The notes beneath the pieces were generated by a model. It searched no databases. It saw only the letters and a program-made list of their open reading frames with translations, and was not told the origin of the DNA. Positions 33,427 to 45,831 of a stretch of DNA of 64,000 bases are shown piece after piece. Position numbers and translations under genes: made by a program. How positions within the stretch are numbered: the first letter of the stretch is position 1; each line of letters opens with the position of its first letter. Source of the DNA: Siphonodentalium dalli (taxonomy: Eukaryota > Mollusca > Scaphopoda > Gadilida > Siphonodentaliidae); NCBI GenBank assembly GCA_032622095.1, contig CP136068.1, forward strand, positions 125,245,989 to 125,309,988, given 5' to 3'.

Positions 33427-35090
33427 TAGCGAAAAAGCCACTTTTGTAAATTTATTTAAATTGAAAAGTGTATCGTGACAAGATCAGCCCAAAATACCCA
33501 ATAGCACCCTTGGCAAAAGTTAATAGGAACAATTTCTCTTCATATTGAAACCCGATGATGTATTAAGTCAATCCTGCGCGAGTCCAAATGCGCCCAAAAC
33601 ATTACGCGTTCGTCTTTCCAAACCTAATGACGTATCGATGGTGTTATTAGCTTGGTGTCGAGGCGTTGCGCATTAGGGTGGATACACACATGCATGTAAT
33701 CTCTATAAATGTCGTGTATTTGTCATTTTACATGGATCATACAGACCATGTAATATGTGTCCGCTGACAACCCAATCATTGTGGCTATGTTTGACAACAG
33801 TGAGCCAAGCTCTGAACGTACAGAGAGCCGTTAACTGAACGGTGTCGTCAGGCCGCTTAAAATAATTGTTCGCGCGATAACCCAAATGTTGGACTTTCTG
33901 TTTAAATAATTATCAGCCTTCTCTTGTTTTTAAACAGTTTTTTTTATACCAGTGATGGCCCCATGATTTCACCAACGCAGTGGCTATGATCCCCAAATAT
34001 TGTAGTTGACAGTCCTTTCAGCAATTTATGCTATTCACATGATCATGACCATAGTATTACAGGTTTAAAGTGGAGAGTACAGAAGGTGGTGTTTATGTGT
34101 GTCTTCATTCGGTTAAAAGGGTTGTCTAGCTCTACGAGTTCTCAATTACGTCACCTTTGCTCTATTGTGTTATTTATGTATACGCAAAATTTACAACTAT
34201 GGAATATTTAAGTTAAACATATTGTACATTCATGCCCAGATAATCCAGGCTGATACATTCAACTAAATCCCTTGGTTATTCGAAGCTTTCGAGAACCAAC
34301 CCCCTCCCCAACTTGTTCAATCTTTGGTTTGAGAAACATATACTGTTATGTAAATTCTGGGTGAAAACTGGGGGGGGGGTCACTCATTTTACGTTCAACG
34401 CTGTAGCTTCATTTTTTTTTTGGCGCTGTAATGAATATTTGCATGGAAATCCCAATTGAATGTTATCACATGAGCTCGCTCTGAAACTATCCGAGGAATC
34501 TCAACGAACCGGTATTGTCGGTCTTAATTTTCCAATGCCTGTTATTCAAGGCATGAGAGCACCATATCAGATTGTTAATGGGACATTAAACACTCGAGTA
34601 TCACAATCGCCCTATAAAAGAGCTTCAAATTCTGCACATTTTATTTTTATTTTGGATGACCCTGAAATGACGAGAAACAAATCAAGTATAAAATCGACGG
34701 ACTCAAATCCACTTTTCGGAATGAATTAAAACTCGTGAAAAAACAGCAACAGATATCAAACAGGATTTATTCATTTCGGCATCCACGAAATAATTTATGA
34801 CTGGCCTGAAATTTCTTGATAGCAGTTAGTTTGATAATGGCTTATAACTGCTCACTTGTCTCGCCTGTTGAAATTGTCCGATCGCCCGCAGGCGACTAAT
34901 GCTATCAATGATTGGTGTGACCATGTAAAATACATGGATTTTACATACAGAAATTACATGCATGTGTGTATCCACCCTTAACCGAGAAATAACTGCAACT
35001 AGCCACGTGGGCGCCGACCAATCAGAATGCTGGATTTAGTGATGACAACACTTAGTGTGTAAATATATATACATCAGTCATGGCGACAGG
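33427..35090. other. No recognisable gene
   Basis: Intronic sequence with a short G-run near 34370. A plus-strand open frame at 34460-34729 has no known motif or splice context. Confidence 0.4.
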
Positions 35091-35170
35091 TGTCATTTCG
35101 ATAAAAATTAAACTACACCATTAGATTCCTTATAACACGGGGAAACCTAATCGGCTGAATTCTGGTCTCA
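35091..35170 (-). mobile_element. Small fragment of Helitron A/B family
   Basis: AAACTACACCATTAGATTCC and ATAACACGGGGA match the internal units. It ends at the left arm of the long inverted repeat. Confidence 0.4.
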
Positions 35171-38100
35171 GGTCTAGACCACAGGGACTTTGTAGAAAAT
35201 ATATTTATAAAATATACATAAACAATACGACAAGGGGAGACACCTGTCGGCACCCAAAAACCTCAGTAGCGTTGAATTCCGACTCGCAACACCGATTTTG
35301 GTCGTGTAAACGGCAATTTCGCGTATATTTCGACTAACAAATGTGATAGAAGCTCTCCTTACCTTGTTATATCATCAGAATAACCGTTTAAACGTGTTTT
35401 ACAACTTTGAGGTGGGATAAAATCACCTTGCTTGACCATCAACATGCAGGGGAAATAACTCTATCTATCATACCACAATTGGTCTCTCAGAATAGGTCCC
35501 TCTATAAGGCGGTGTATAAAAGAAATGGTAACATTTCAACCTCGCAGATCAAGACTATCTTATATCATGTTCAACAACAATTTTAACTTTTACAAGTATG
35601 CAATAATATATAATATAATAATAGATAATAAAATATGTAATTTAATGAGACCAATAATTTAGTAGTTTACAAATTATGAATGGAGTGCTCCTAACACAAA
35701 TGGTTACATTACACCAAATGATGTACATAGGCCTCAGTGTTAACAAATCCCGCTGGCCTATATTCGCTGCAAAGCTTTGACCTGCACGAGTATTTGAAAT
35801 TAAAGAACGTCCTTTTAGACACACAGAAATGTGCAAAAAAGTACTTGTTAACATGGTAGATCACGCTGGAGCTTGACAAACGTCACACTACCCTTAAAAT
35901 TGTGAAAAAAATGACATCGAAAAAAACACAAACACCTCCCATAAATTATTCGCCACTTGCACAGCCATAACCATTTACCATGTGGTTATATTTGATGTTT
36001 CTCGACGGGAAACACATCTGTGCATTTTTTCGTGCACTTTTCATCCATGTATCATTGACCATTCAGCTGCCAGAATTTTTTTTATGCTGATCCTAGCTTG
36101 GGGGTCCCAGGGGAAATCACTCTACTAATTTGTTTTTGGTGTATTGTAACCAAATGAAGGACCTCAGAACAGAACTGTGTAGTTTACTGTGTCACGTTGC
36201 ATTAATAAAATATTACATATGTACTTGTTCGGGTATGTGAAACTGAACAGATAGTATTCAGGAGCTATACCAACTGTAGGAATTTAGCATTCTACGAAGA
36301 TCACCAGTAATCTGAAGCAAATGGACTGTACCACTCCATAGACAACGCGGCGATAAACTGACGAAAGTGATTTCGCCATCGAGAGTCACTGCATTCAATT
36401 AATATATAAGAATGATGGTGTTTATTGTCAATTTGGATATAATATTTGTAAAAAATACCTACTTTGAACAAGATTAATCTACATTTTTAATAGATCACCC
36501 TACTGGAGTGATCACATCACTTTAAAAAACATGGAGCAGAGCCTGGCAGAGGCGACTAAAACGACATGCAGTTACATTCATGGTGCTGCACTCTGGTGTG
36601 ATACCAGCAGGCAATAACTTATATGACCGAATACCGTATATTAGTCTCCAATATTGTCATTGATGATGTCGCTTACTGATTTAGACTGAAGTTTCGATTG
36701 TTTATCTTTCTCCACATTGGGACTTTCATGCATTAATTCTGCGAGTTTTAATAATATTTGGTGAACCAAATTGACGTAGAAGTGTAATAAATAGAGTAAT
36801 CAATTAGTTCCGAGAATTACGTTAAATAATTCGCTCGAGGCATGAGACGTTTGGGTAAGAAACGCGCACTCGTTTCTTGCCGACGTCTCTCGCCTCTCGT
36901 GAATTATTTAACGTAATTCTCGGAACCAATTGATTACTCTCTATATATTTGATGCAACTCAAGCATTTATACTAACTAGCAATCGATTTCGTTGTTTGCC
37001 AATTGTATTTCTGATTCATAATAAGTACCTGCTTGAATTTGATAATCTTCAGAGACACAAATCGAAAATGATATACATGTAGCTAACAATGTGGTAACAA
37101 TTTCAGTAACTTTTTTTGCACAAAAAGCCATACAAAGTTATTGTCATTGTGATAAATCCACTCTACACATAGTTCTAATTTTTCATATATAACACCATAT
37201 CATGCATAAGATAATTGATCGTTGCAAATATATGTGCTAATTGTTTTTTCTCTCTTCTACCCAACTGTAATCCATCAGTTCATTAATCTTCTCATCATGC
37301 TCTTTATCCCTTTAGCTTAATCTACTCTTCCACTTCTCACTGACCACTATATGTAATCTGTTCTTTTCTGAGGAGATGGCTCTATATACGCATCTGATGC
37401 TTGTTGTCAAATCATCTTCCTCCCTTCTAGTCTCATGTGAGCCTATGCATAGGCCTACATGTGTCATGTTTTATAATTATATGTTTTTGGGAAGAAAATC
37501 ACAGGTAAGAATATTTTATATATAACAAAACGTTCAAATCAAAATATAATATAAACTAGTATACACTTTAATTACAACTTAAAATGTTGTATTATGATAA
37601 TAAAATAACATACAACAGAAAAATATATTTTAACATCCAAACGTTACACAGTGATATTCTGTTCTTTTGTGAGGTCCTTCCTTTGTGTGAGGAACACTCC
37701 ATTCACAATGTGCAATCTACTGAAATATTGGTCTCGTTAAATTATGTAGCATACCTGTAAATATTAAAATTGTTATGTTGAACATGATATAAGATAGTCT
37801 TGATCTGCGAGGTTGAAATGTTACCATTTATTTTATACACCGCCTTATAGAGGGACCTATTCTGAGAGACCAATTCTGGTATGATAGATAGAGTTATTTC
37901 CCCTGCATGTTGATGGTCAAGCAAGGTGATTTTATCCCACCTCAAAGTTGTAAAACACGTTTAAACGGATATTCTGATGATCTAACAAGGTAAGGAGAGC
38001 TTCTATCACATTTGTTAGACGAAATATACGCGAAATTGCCGTTTACACGACCAAAATCGGTGTTGCTAGTCGGAATTCAACGCTACTGTGGTTTTTGGGT

Positions 38101-38181
38101 GCCGACAGGTGTCTCCCCTTGTCGTATTGTTTATGTATATTTTATAAATATATTTTCTACAAAGTCCCTGTGGTCTAGACC
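35171..38181. mobile_element. 3-kb element with ~500-bp inverted arms
   Basis: The left arm (35171 to about 35710) starts GGTCTAGACCACAGGGAC. The right arm (about 37675 to 38181) ends GTCCCTGTGGTCTAGACC. By eye the arms are close to identical for their outer ~430 bp (shared CAAGGGGAGACACCTGTCGG and its complement) and more diverged inside. The ~2 kb core has no transposase motif but holds a hairpin at 36793-36940. No clear target duplication was found. It could be a long-TIR/foldback DNA transposon or an inverted duplication. Confidence 0.7.
36793..36940. repeat. 148-bp hairpin
   Basis: AGAGTAATCAATTAGTTCCG pairs with CGGAACCAATTGATTACTCT. The stem continues through GAGAATTACGTTAAATAATT to a centre around AAGAAACG...CGTTTCTT. 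Confidence 0.85.
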
Positions 38182-38195
38182 ACCCCAATAATCAC

Positions 38196-38725
38196 GGTGT
38201 TCCATGTCAGGACTTGGTCTCGCGAAACCACCTGGTCGCAAAGCTGGGATCGGCGCATTGTTGAACAATCAACGACAATCAATGACAATCTATGGACAAA
38301 AGCGTGCTGAGCGGTGCACCGAGATTGGTGTGTTGGCGTCTCCAAACCTGAGCACGTGAAAGCGGCTTATATCAGTGTTGTTGTATAGCGGTATCTGTAT
38401 GCCGTCGCCGTTCGACAGGGATCACGGGGCAGGGGTGGTGCGGATTCCTCACCCCTGTGCGGAAGTCACGACGTTGTCAGTTTTACGGGTGGATGAAAGT
38501 CTACGCAGAGAGTGAATTCAACGAGAAACACTCCGCTGTGTGTAGAAATACCGACCCCGGAAAGGGACCGACAAACTTGCCCAGATACACGAATCAGATT
38601 ATCCTCACTTAGAGTGGATCGCGAATCCGCGCTTGTCGGCATTCGAACCAGCTTCGTCAGCGCTAGATGGCAAATGGCGGCATAATGCCCCGAGCATTCT
38701 ACCGACGGGACCACCGGCGTCATTT
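38196..38725 (-). mobile_element. tRNA-headed SINE-like element
   Basis: On the minus strand, TGGTCCCGTCGGTAGA (38699-38713) resembles a pol III A box and GGTTCGAATGC (38639-38649) is close to the B-box consensus, with the order and spacing of a tRNA gene. Downstream is a GC-richer body, unlike the AT-rich surroundings, as in tRNA-derived SINEs. The acceptor stem and cloverleaf do not form a convincing functional tRNA. The 3' end is not sharply defined. Confidence 0.6.
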
Positions 38726-38834
38726 ACAATCAATGTATAGTGTAAAATATTGTTTGTTCAGATCAATAACTAACTATATATTGTTCAACTTTGCGTCAAA
38801 ATATTACACATAAATTACATTCATCTCTTGAAAA

Positions 38835-39105
38835 CATTTCGAACCATTATTATAGGGGATATCAGGTGGGAATTTCCAACAACTGGAAATAGTGAGGTAC
38901 TTGTTGGAAATTTTCAGCAATTCATTGGGTGGGGGGGGGGGGGTGACATGTGTAATGTAATTTCGTGGACTTGGGAATTTGCAATAAGTTGAAAATTTAG
39001 AAAGATTCCAAATAACTATCGCCGTGATTGAAGTTATTGAAAATAATTTTCCAGAAAATGCAATGGTCACAACGGGGGAGGGGGGGGGGGGGGGGGGGGG
39101 GTGGC
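38835..39105. repeat. G-run rich repeat related to the 45.8-46.9 kb element
   Basis: GGGAATTTCCAAC, TTGGAAATTTTC and runs of 13 G (38931-38943) and 22 G (39080-39101) resemble the interior of the hAT-type element at 45832-46933. No termini were found. Confidence 0.5.
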
Positions 39106-40199
39106 GGTATCGGACATTGCCATGTGATTGTTTTCCAAATCCATGTCTAAAGTTAAATTATGACAAAAAAAAAACAATTTGAAATGTCAAGGCTTAAGAA
39201 ACTGGACCAAATAAATCATTAAACAAGAGCAGGGATCCCATGCATTTAATTTAATTCAATTTAATCGGACATTTCCTTATTTTGAACCACAATTTTTCGT
39301 TCTGTCCTAATATAATTTTGAGAGTTTTTACTGTTATATTGTATATCCAGTCCAGCAATAATTTATTTCTCAAATGATGAATTAGTACTATCAAAACTAG
39401 CTTCGACCTCAATTCATTTCAGAAACATGGAACGAAAGACACACGCATCCAATGCGGATTACGTTCCGATTGCAAAACTACTACCATTCCCTATTTATCC
39501 GTGTCAACCAAACTCATCGATAACATATTAGAAATAATAGCACGAAAATCTGACTTAATCCATCTAACGGTAATATGCTTTCAAACACGACAAGGATGTT
39601 ATAAATAAAACTCCACTGTAAAGCCAGATAAACGCACGCATGATTTACAATAAAATTACCAATCTGTATCGTTACTGCGAAAACAGAAACAAATGTATTC
39701 TTGTCTCAGGTTCAAGTCTCGGTTTATACAAAAATCTCAGACCAGGGGGGTACTAGGTCTCAGTTGTAGACTATTACATATCACACACATAATTATCGAT
39801 TATATTACATTTTGTCCAGTTCATATATAATTATAATCTTTCTTCTACACGGCATATCAATAAAACACAATTCATATTTGGTTAACATAAAGATAAATGT
39901 TTCCAAAATATACATATGTTTCTGTTACCAGAACTTGTACGTTACCACATGGTTCGAATTATGAACATACCGACACAGGCTTGAATGACAATAAGAAGGC
40001 AAACCATGGTTTCAAAAATACGAGAATACGGACCAGTGCTGACCAATAATCCCAGCTACTCGCATCGAAGCTGGATAACACATGGCGACCACCGTGGTTT
40101 CGGACTGGTCACGACTATAGTTTACATGAAACCCTGGTCTAGACCAGGGACCAGAATTCGGCCGATATAGATCAGTTTGGAAATAATCTGGGATAACGT
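39106..40199. other. No recognisable gene
   Basis: AT-rich intronic sequence. A palindromic CCTGGTCTAGACCAGG lies at about 40134-40149. Confidence 0.4.
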
Positions 40200-40545
40200 G
40201 TTTTTTATTAATCTTTGTGCTACTGCTGTGCCCCTTACCAAACCCCATCCTGACACAGACGTCCCAGTTTGAAAATGTAAATACACCATTATACTCCTCT
40301 TATATCACGGAGATAACTTTTCAGTTTGTTTACAGGAAATCGTCGACAAAATGTTTTGTCAATTTTTCTGTCCCTACTCCAAGCTTCACCCCTGACCAGA
40401 ACGGCGCCATTTCAGAACATTTGAACTCCATCACTAAATGTATCATTTATCACAGAGATAACTAAATATAAACTTGGTGGAAATCCGTAAAATGAAAGCA
40501 TTAATTTTGGCACCCCTCCCCAAAACTGCATCCCTGACCTGGGTG
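40200..40545 (-). mobile_element. Fragment of Helitron A/B family
   Basis: AAATCGTCGACAAAATG, CCCCTGACCAGAACGGCGCC and ATCACGGAGATAAC match two or three internal ~170-bp units. Termini are absent. Confidence 0.55.
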
Positions 40546-41380
40546 GAATAACGTTTGTATCTTTAAACAACTGTATATTGAACTGCTGAACTGTGGTGGG
40601 GGTCGCTCAAATGGTGTTCCCTCTCTGTATTGAGTTGTGGCCATTCGACTACATGTCATGTTCATAACATATACCCGAGTGTCATCGTTTAAACTGTTAA
40701 ACTGCATTCGGGAGAATATGACGAACTGCTGTCGATAAACTGCTGAACTGGAGTTTGAACTTTTAATTGTGTCCCCTGACTGTATTTGGTTATAACCCAT
40801 CGACTAGAATTCATTTGCGTACCGGACTACCTTCGTTATAATATAGTTAACCTGCGTTCGGGAGAACATGCTGAACTGTTACCGACGAACTGCTGAACGG
40901 GATTTTGAACTGAGGTTGCGGTCGGTCAAATGGTGTCCACTCAATGTATTTGGGTATAACCCGTCGACTACAAGTCATTTGCACAACCTGTCCTCGACTA
41001 TCTGCGTTACAACTGAGTTAAACTGCGTTCGCGATAATTGCTGAACTACAGCTAGCACTTAACTGCTGAACGGGATTTTGAACTATTGAACTGGGATGAA
41101 GGTCTGTCAAATGGCGGTAGCTCACTGTATTTGATTATGCCCATCAATTACAAGTCTTTTTCATAACCTGTACCCGACTTCCGTCGTTACAAATAAGTTA
41201 AACTGCGGTCGAGAGACTCTGCTGAGCTGTAACCACTGAACTGCTGAAGGCCATTTTGAACTGCTGAACGGGGATGGCGGTTCGATATTACACATATATT
41301 ACGTGCCATTTTTACAACATATGGCCGACTATCTTCGTTAAAACGAGTTAAACTGAAATCGGGAAATGTGCTGATCAGAA
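40546..41380. repeat. Diverged ~175-bp tandem repeat (about five copies)
   Basis: AACTGCTGAACTG/ACGGG recurs at about 40562, 40738, 40888, 41061 and 41238, each followed by a TCAAATGG(T/C)G block, a TGTATT(T)G block and GTTAAACTGC. Spacing varies between about 150 and 177 bp. It ends about 300 bp before exon 2. Confidence 0.7.
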
Positions 41381-41687
41381 TGTTATGTACACCTAACATG
41401 GCAGTTATCAAACATTTCAAGAAGAATTACCTACGATTACAACAAGAAAGTTGAACCCAAAGGTGGCCAAAACATAAAAAGTCAGAACATATGTCAATTT
41501 TAACCCTTTCTATACTAAATACATATCGACGAGTAGTTCCCTTAGGAAATGTTCAGATAATAAGTTCACACCATACGTAAGTCGTTAACCGGGACACAAT
41601 GAAGCGTATTTGAACAGTGACTACGCGGGCCTTAAACCATGAGACGTGAAGATCATGGCTTGCTTTGTACATATCCTTTAATTTCAG

Positions 41688-41870
41688 GCACGTCAGGATG
41701 TCCCAGCAATTACATGTTCGACTCGGCGACCAATGTTTGCTTCCGGGTCGTCTTGGCATCGGTAGTGCACCAAGATGCGCACGCTGCCTGCGTAGCGGAA
41801 GGTGGCCATCTCATCAGGGCTAGGAGCATGCATATATGGACTATGCTTGTCAACGAACTCACCAAGACAG
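41688..41870 (+). CDS. Exon 2 of PAN/apple + C-type lectin gene (CTLD N-terminal half)
   Basis: This 183-nt exon encodes residues 79-139 and is symmetric (phase 1 at both ends). The acceptor is CCTTTAATTTCAG|GC and the donor ACAG|GTGGGT. It encodes CPSNYMFDSATNVCF (C83 and C96, the optional N-terminal CTLD hairpin disulfide). It continues with QDAHAACVAEGGHLIRARS, where C113 is the first conserved long-disulfide cysteine and GGHL is the typical strand after helix alpha1, then an alpha2-like LVNELTKT. Split junctions give Arg79 (C+GC) and Glu140 (G+AA). CTLD splitting at this point, after helix alpha2, is common in animal C-type lectin genes. The open frame extends upstream of the AG but that part is intronic. 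Confidence 0.85.
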
Positions 41871-42009
41871 GTGGGTGCCAGTATTTTAGAGAAAAGTTCT
41901 GTCATTATTTGCCTTACGAAAGCCGTCAAATGGCTAAAATTTTAATCACTCGCTTATTAAATTCACTGCTTTGTCGGAACTGTTTTTCCACGAATTATAT
42001 ACTTTTCTG

Positions 42010-42640
42010 AACCTGATCCGAATTAGTCAGTTTCATACTTTCCAGCTTTCTTTATCAGTGATCTGACTGTGGTATAATATTGGCTGCCTCCCACAAATGT
42101 AACCTCTTCCCAATGGTATGCAGTCATCAGAAGTGATTACGTTGCTGTTATTCAACCCTAAGCCACGTTTACAACGTGTATATTATGTGACTGACTCACA
42201 AAGCTCTATTAAGCGACAATATAGCGGAACATAATTATCTAATTGAAAATGGTATCTTGCGCAGGACGTAATATCTGAAATAAATTTGTCACAGACAACC
42301 AATAAACATACGGAAACGGTTCATAGAATATGCAAATATGAGCTCCATCAATGGAACTCTTACCACTATGAGTCTATTGGGATCATGGATGCAGTCATTG
42401 TAACAATGCATATTACTCGCGACACTGTATACCGCATATTTATGTTGTCGGTGTTTTGTGATCAGTGAGTTTAGGCAATAGGTTAATCAGCCGAGTGTGA
42501 ATGGGGATTAATTTGTGGCTCGTTGTTACCAGCAAGGATACAGCGCAGAGGAGGAAGTAATATATATGTTTATTGTCGCGTAGATATTTACTAATAATAC
42601 TAAGTTGCTGTATTAGCTCATTAGCTCAACCTGACGAAGT
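42010..42640. other. No recognisable feature
   Basis: AT-rich intronic sequence without assignable motifs. Confidence 0.4.
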
Positions 42641-43470
42641 CAAGTTTGAGCTATTGCCATGGGTTGTTGTCCATCCGTGCGTCATTCAACATTTTCTGTT
42701 AGCACACCATACATGTCCCATCTCTCATCCGATGGTCACCAAACTTGACATATATCTTTGGGGTGACATCTAGATGGAAGCCTCTTATTTTGACAGAAAT
42801 TCGTTAAACAATTTGGCCGCCGCCTGTCATGTTGGATTATACTCCTTGCATGACTAAATCGTTTGACAAACCCCATATACCACATCCATCATCCGATCAT
42901 CACCAAACTTCATACAGATTTTCGGAGTCACCTTTAGATGGGAGCCTCCTCTTTTGACGAATGTCGTTAAAACATGGCCGCCGCCAGCCGTCTTGGATTT
43001 TACTCTTTACAGGATTAAATCCTTCGACACACAGACCAGCATACCACATCCCTCATCCGATCATCACCAAACTTCATATGGATCTTCGGGGTCAGCTCTA
43101 GATGGGAGCCTCCTATTTTGACCGAAATTCGTTAAAACATGGCCTCCAGCAGCCATCTTGTATTCCAATTTGAATACAACGACACACCCTGCAGCCCTTA
43201 TTTAATTGATAATTGTTTTGAAAATTTACAGGCATGTTTAAGTTCACTGCTAGACGGCAGCTATCGAATTTGAATTTTTTTCGATTAAAACATGGCCGCG
43301 GCAGCCATCTTAGATTTTACTCTTTACATGACTAAATCCTTTGGCACACCTTTACAGACCACATCCCTAACCCAGTCGTCACCAAAATTTAAATGGATAT
43401 GTTGGGTGACCTCTAGATGGGAGCCAATAATGTTTTCCGAATTTCGTTGAAAAAACTGGTCGCCAGCTTT
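42641..43470 (+). repeat. ~180-bp tandem repeats, orientation 1
   Basis: About four diverged units share CATC(C/T)GATCATCACCAAACTT, TCTAGATGGGAGCC, TTCGTTAAAACATGGC and a GCAGCCATCTTG block. A left boundary reads TTGAGCTATTGCCATGG. Homologous units in the opposite orientation lie at 51200-52560. This is probably the core of another non-autonomous Helitron-like family; termini are not seen. Confidence 0.6.
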
Positions 43471-44585
43471 ACTATATATATATATATAAACATTTAAACT
43501 GTCTGCGTTCCTAATGGCTCTATTGACTGTAACACACGAATTTACCCCATCCAGATCAGCAACAATGTCATTGACACTTCGATTTTAACCGTATATGTGA
43601 TTAGTCGTATTATTATCTAACAACGAAAAAAAATGAGAACTTCGTTCAATTTCTCCAATGATACCTTCAATTAATATTGGCACATCATTTTGATATTTGG
43701 CAAAACAGAATTCTTATGAAAGAAATCTTGGCAAGAGACAAGATTGGTCCAGCGCCAATCCTGACAATGACACGGTCAAATTTGAGGATAATAAATATGG
43801 ACTATATTCAGCGTAGAATGTTGTTCATTTTCAATCCATTTGCAATCTCGACACTCCAAAAGACGTGCGATGTGGCATATCAAAATTGTGGATAATACTG
43901 ATATGCAATAGAGGAAAGTGAGACTGGGAGTGTAAATGCTAAGCCATTTCTTTGTATTATATACTTTTTTGTGTTCTGGTTGCATTTTTACATCCGAGCC
44001 ATCCTCACAACTTTTTGGATTTGTTCGAATATATATTTGCATACTAATACTAACAAAAATGTTAATATCACAGGCCCCTGAGGAAAATTACCAAAAATAC
44101 CATTATAGACTATACCAGTGTAAAGGTCCAAAAGATCGATTTTGGCTAAAACCATGGCTAAAACCACAACAACTATAAAAACCATAATAAACTCTCTATA
44201 ACTCGATAATTACAGCCAAAATATCCTCAGGTGTGTCTTATTGGCAATATAATTCCCTTTCCTTTGACATATAACTCGGCGAAACCGAACGAATCTAAGT
44301 CGAGATATCATATGGGAAACTAACCAAATCTAACGAAGTAATCGGGTCGTCAATCTCCCTGTCCGCTCAGACCTAGTTATAAAATCAATATTTTCGAGTA
44401 ATAATTTGTCTCGAATGTGTACTTAAACGAGACGACATAGCCTATAAATGCACATATATGTTCCGCAAGTCATCCCGAAGCCACTCATACCTTTTTTTAT
44501 TTCATCTGTTGTATTTGTTCCCAATTTCCAGAAAAAACGAATGCTGAAATTTAGAGCAAATTATGACATAGGTACCTGACCATGG
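43471..44585. other. Mostly unassigned; half-hairpin relic at 44070-44130
   Basis: There is a short (TA)n at 43475-43490. CCCCTGAGGAAAATTACC...TATAGACTATACC resembles one arm and the centre of the hairpin at 33049-33141. Nothing else is recognised. Confidence 0.4.
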
Positions 44586-45432
44586 CACCGCTCTGCCAAC
44601 TTTGAACCACACCAGACTCATTGGGATGCCTACATTTATATCTAAATTTGGTAATAATTGGCGGTAATTTTTGTGCCCTACCCATCATGACTCGAATAGG
44701 GCTAGAAATCGTTTTGTTTAACCCATTTCATAAGTTTCCTCGTACCATGGTGATGACTAGATATAACTTTAGTCAAAATCATTACTACCAATGTTACCGA
44801 CTCTCCCTTCCACATCACTGACACAAACGGCTCCCAATGTGGCGTCTTTAACCACACCATTAGATTAGTCGTACCATGGGGAGGAATGTGTATCAATTTG
44901 TCGGAAAAGTCGCTAAAAATGTGTTTATAAATTTTGGTGTCCATCCCCCCCCCATCCCTGACTGGAGCGGCGCCACTTTTGATATCTTTAAACCACACCG
45001 TTAGAATCCGCATATCATGGAAATGACTATTAGTTAGGTGGATATGGGCGACTAAATACATTCGTATCAACTGTGAGATCCTTCCAATCTCTGACCCAAC
45101 CGACACCAATTTGATGTATTTAAACCACACGATTAGATTTTTCGTATCTTGCATAAAGAATATGCATCAATTTGATGGAAATCGAAACTGCGCCACTTTT
45201 GGCATCTTTAAGCTACAAAATGAGTGGTGGAAATCGGCCACAAATATGTTTGTTGCCCCTCCCCTTTTCTGCCCCTAACAACAATGGCGTCAGTTAAGAC
45301 GACTTTAACCCGCACAATTATCTTCCTCATAAACGTTAACCCAGTTAGACCCATTTGGTGCGATCTAGATGGTCCATAGTGAATTTCGATAGAGCACACA
45401 TACAGACAGACTTACATATAGATATAGATACA
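44586..45432 (-). mobile_element. Truncated Helitron A/B family element (copy C)
   Basis: It carries the 5'-end block with ACAGACAGA (about 45400) and the sequence GATCTAGATGGTCCATAGTGA shared with 9595-9650 and 16660-16690. Several internal units follow (CCACACCATTAGATT, GCGCCACTTTTG). The CTAG end is missing. It lies in the same orientation as element A. Confidence 0.65.
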
Positions 45433-45823
45433 CGTAATGTTTCTGAAAACAAAATTTATACCACTGGCGGGATTGCTGATTTTCCACACGAGCTTCAGAA
45501 ACACTAAGTGTATTTTGTTTATACCATGATCATACCGATAAGACTAATATTAGAAAGTTAGAACATAGAACATCGAAGAAATTTGTCAACACTTCAAGCC
45601 AACTCAGTAGATTACGGTACTGTTACATGGAGAGGGGATATGAAACCTAAAATTGTGAAAGTGAAATTTATAACATTTTTATCACATACTATAACAAATG
45701 TCACATAATGTCACAGATTCATGAAAGTAAAACTAACGTATTGTTTATTTACGTGTCAACTTGGATATATATTTTTCGTCAACTTGTAATCGCTATAAAT
45801 GGACAAAACAAGAGGTCACGAAT
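45433..45823. other. No recognisable feature
   Basis: AT-rich intronic sequence. Confidence 0.4.
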
Positions 45824-45831
45824 ACTGTAGG

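Larger units (their letters stand above)
11480..41687 (+). other. Intron 1 of the PAN-lectin gene (30,208 bp, phase 1)
   Basis: It starts GTGAGT and ends CCTTTAATTTCAG. The contents are almost entirely transposable elements, listed separately. Further small exons inside it cannot be excluded by eye, but the frame is continuous without them. Confidence 0.65.

Noticed and set aside
34460-34729. 89-codon plus-strand open frame
   Set aside because: No known motif, no splice signals fitting the lectin gene's phase, and low-complexity surroundings. Length is within chance for AT-rich DNA.
38630-38725. Functional tRNA gene
   Set aside because: A and B boxes are present, but no convincing acceptor stem or cloverleaf forms, and a long SINE-like body follows.
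40546-41380. CRISPR-like array
   Set aside because: Units are ~175 bp, diverged, without short constant repeats and unique spacers, and the genome is eukaryotic.
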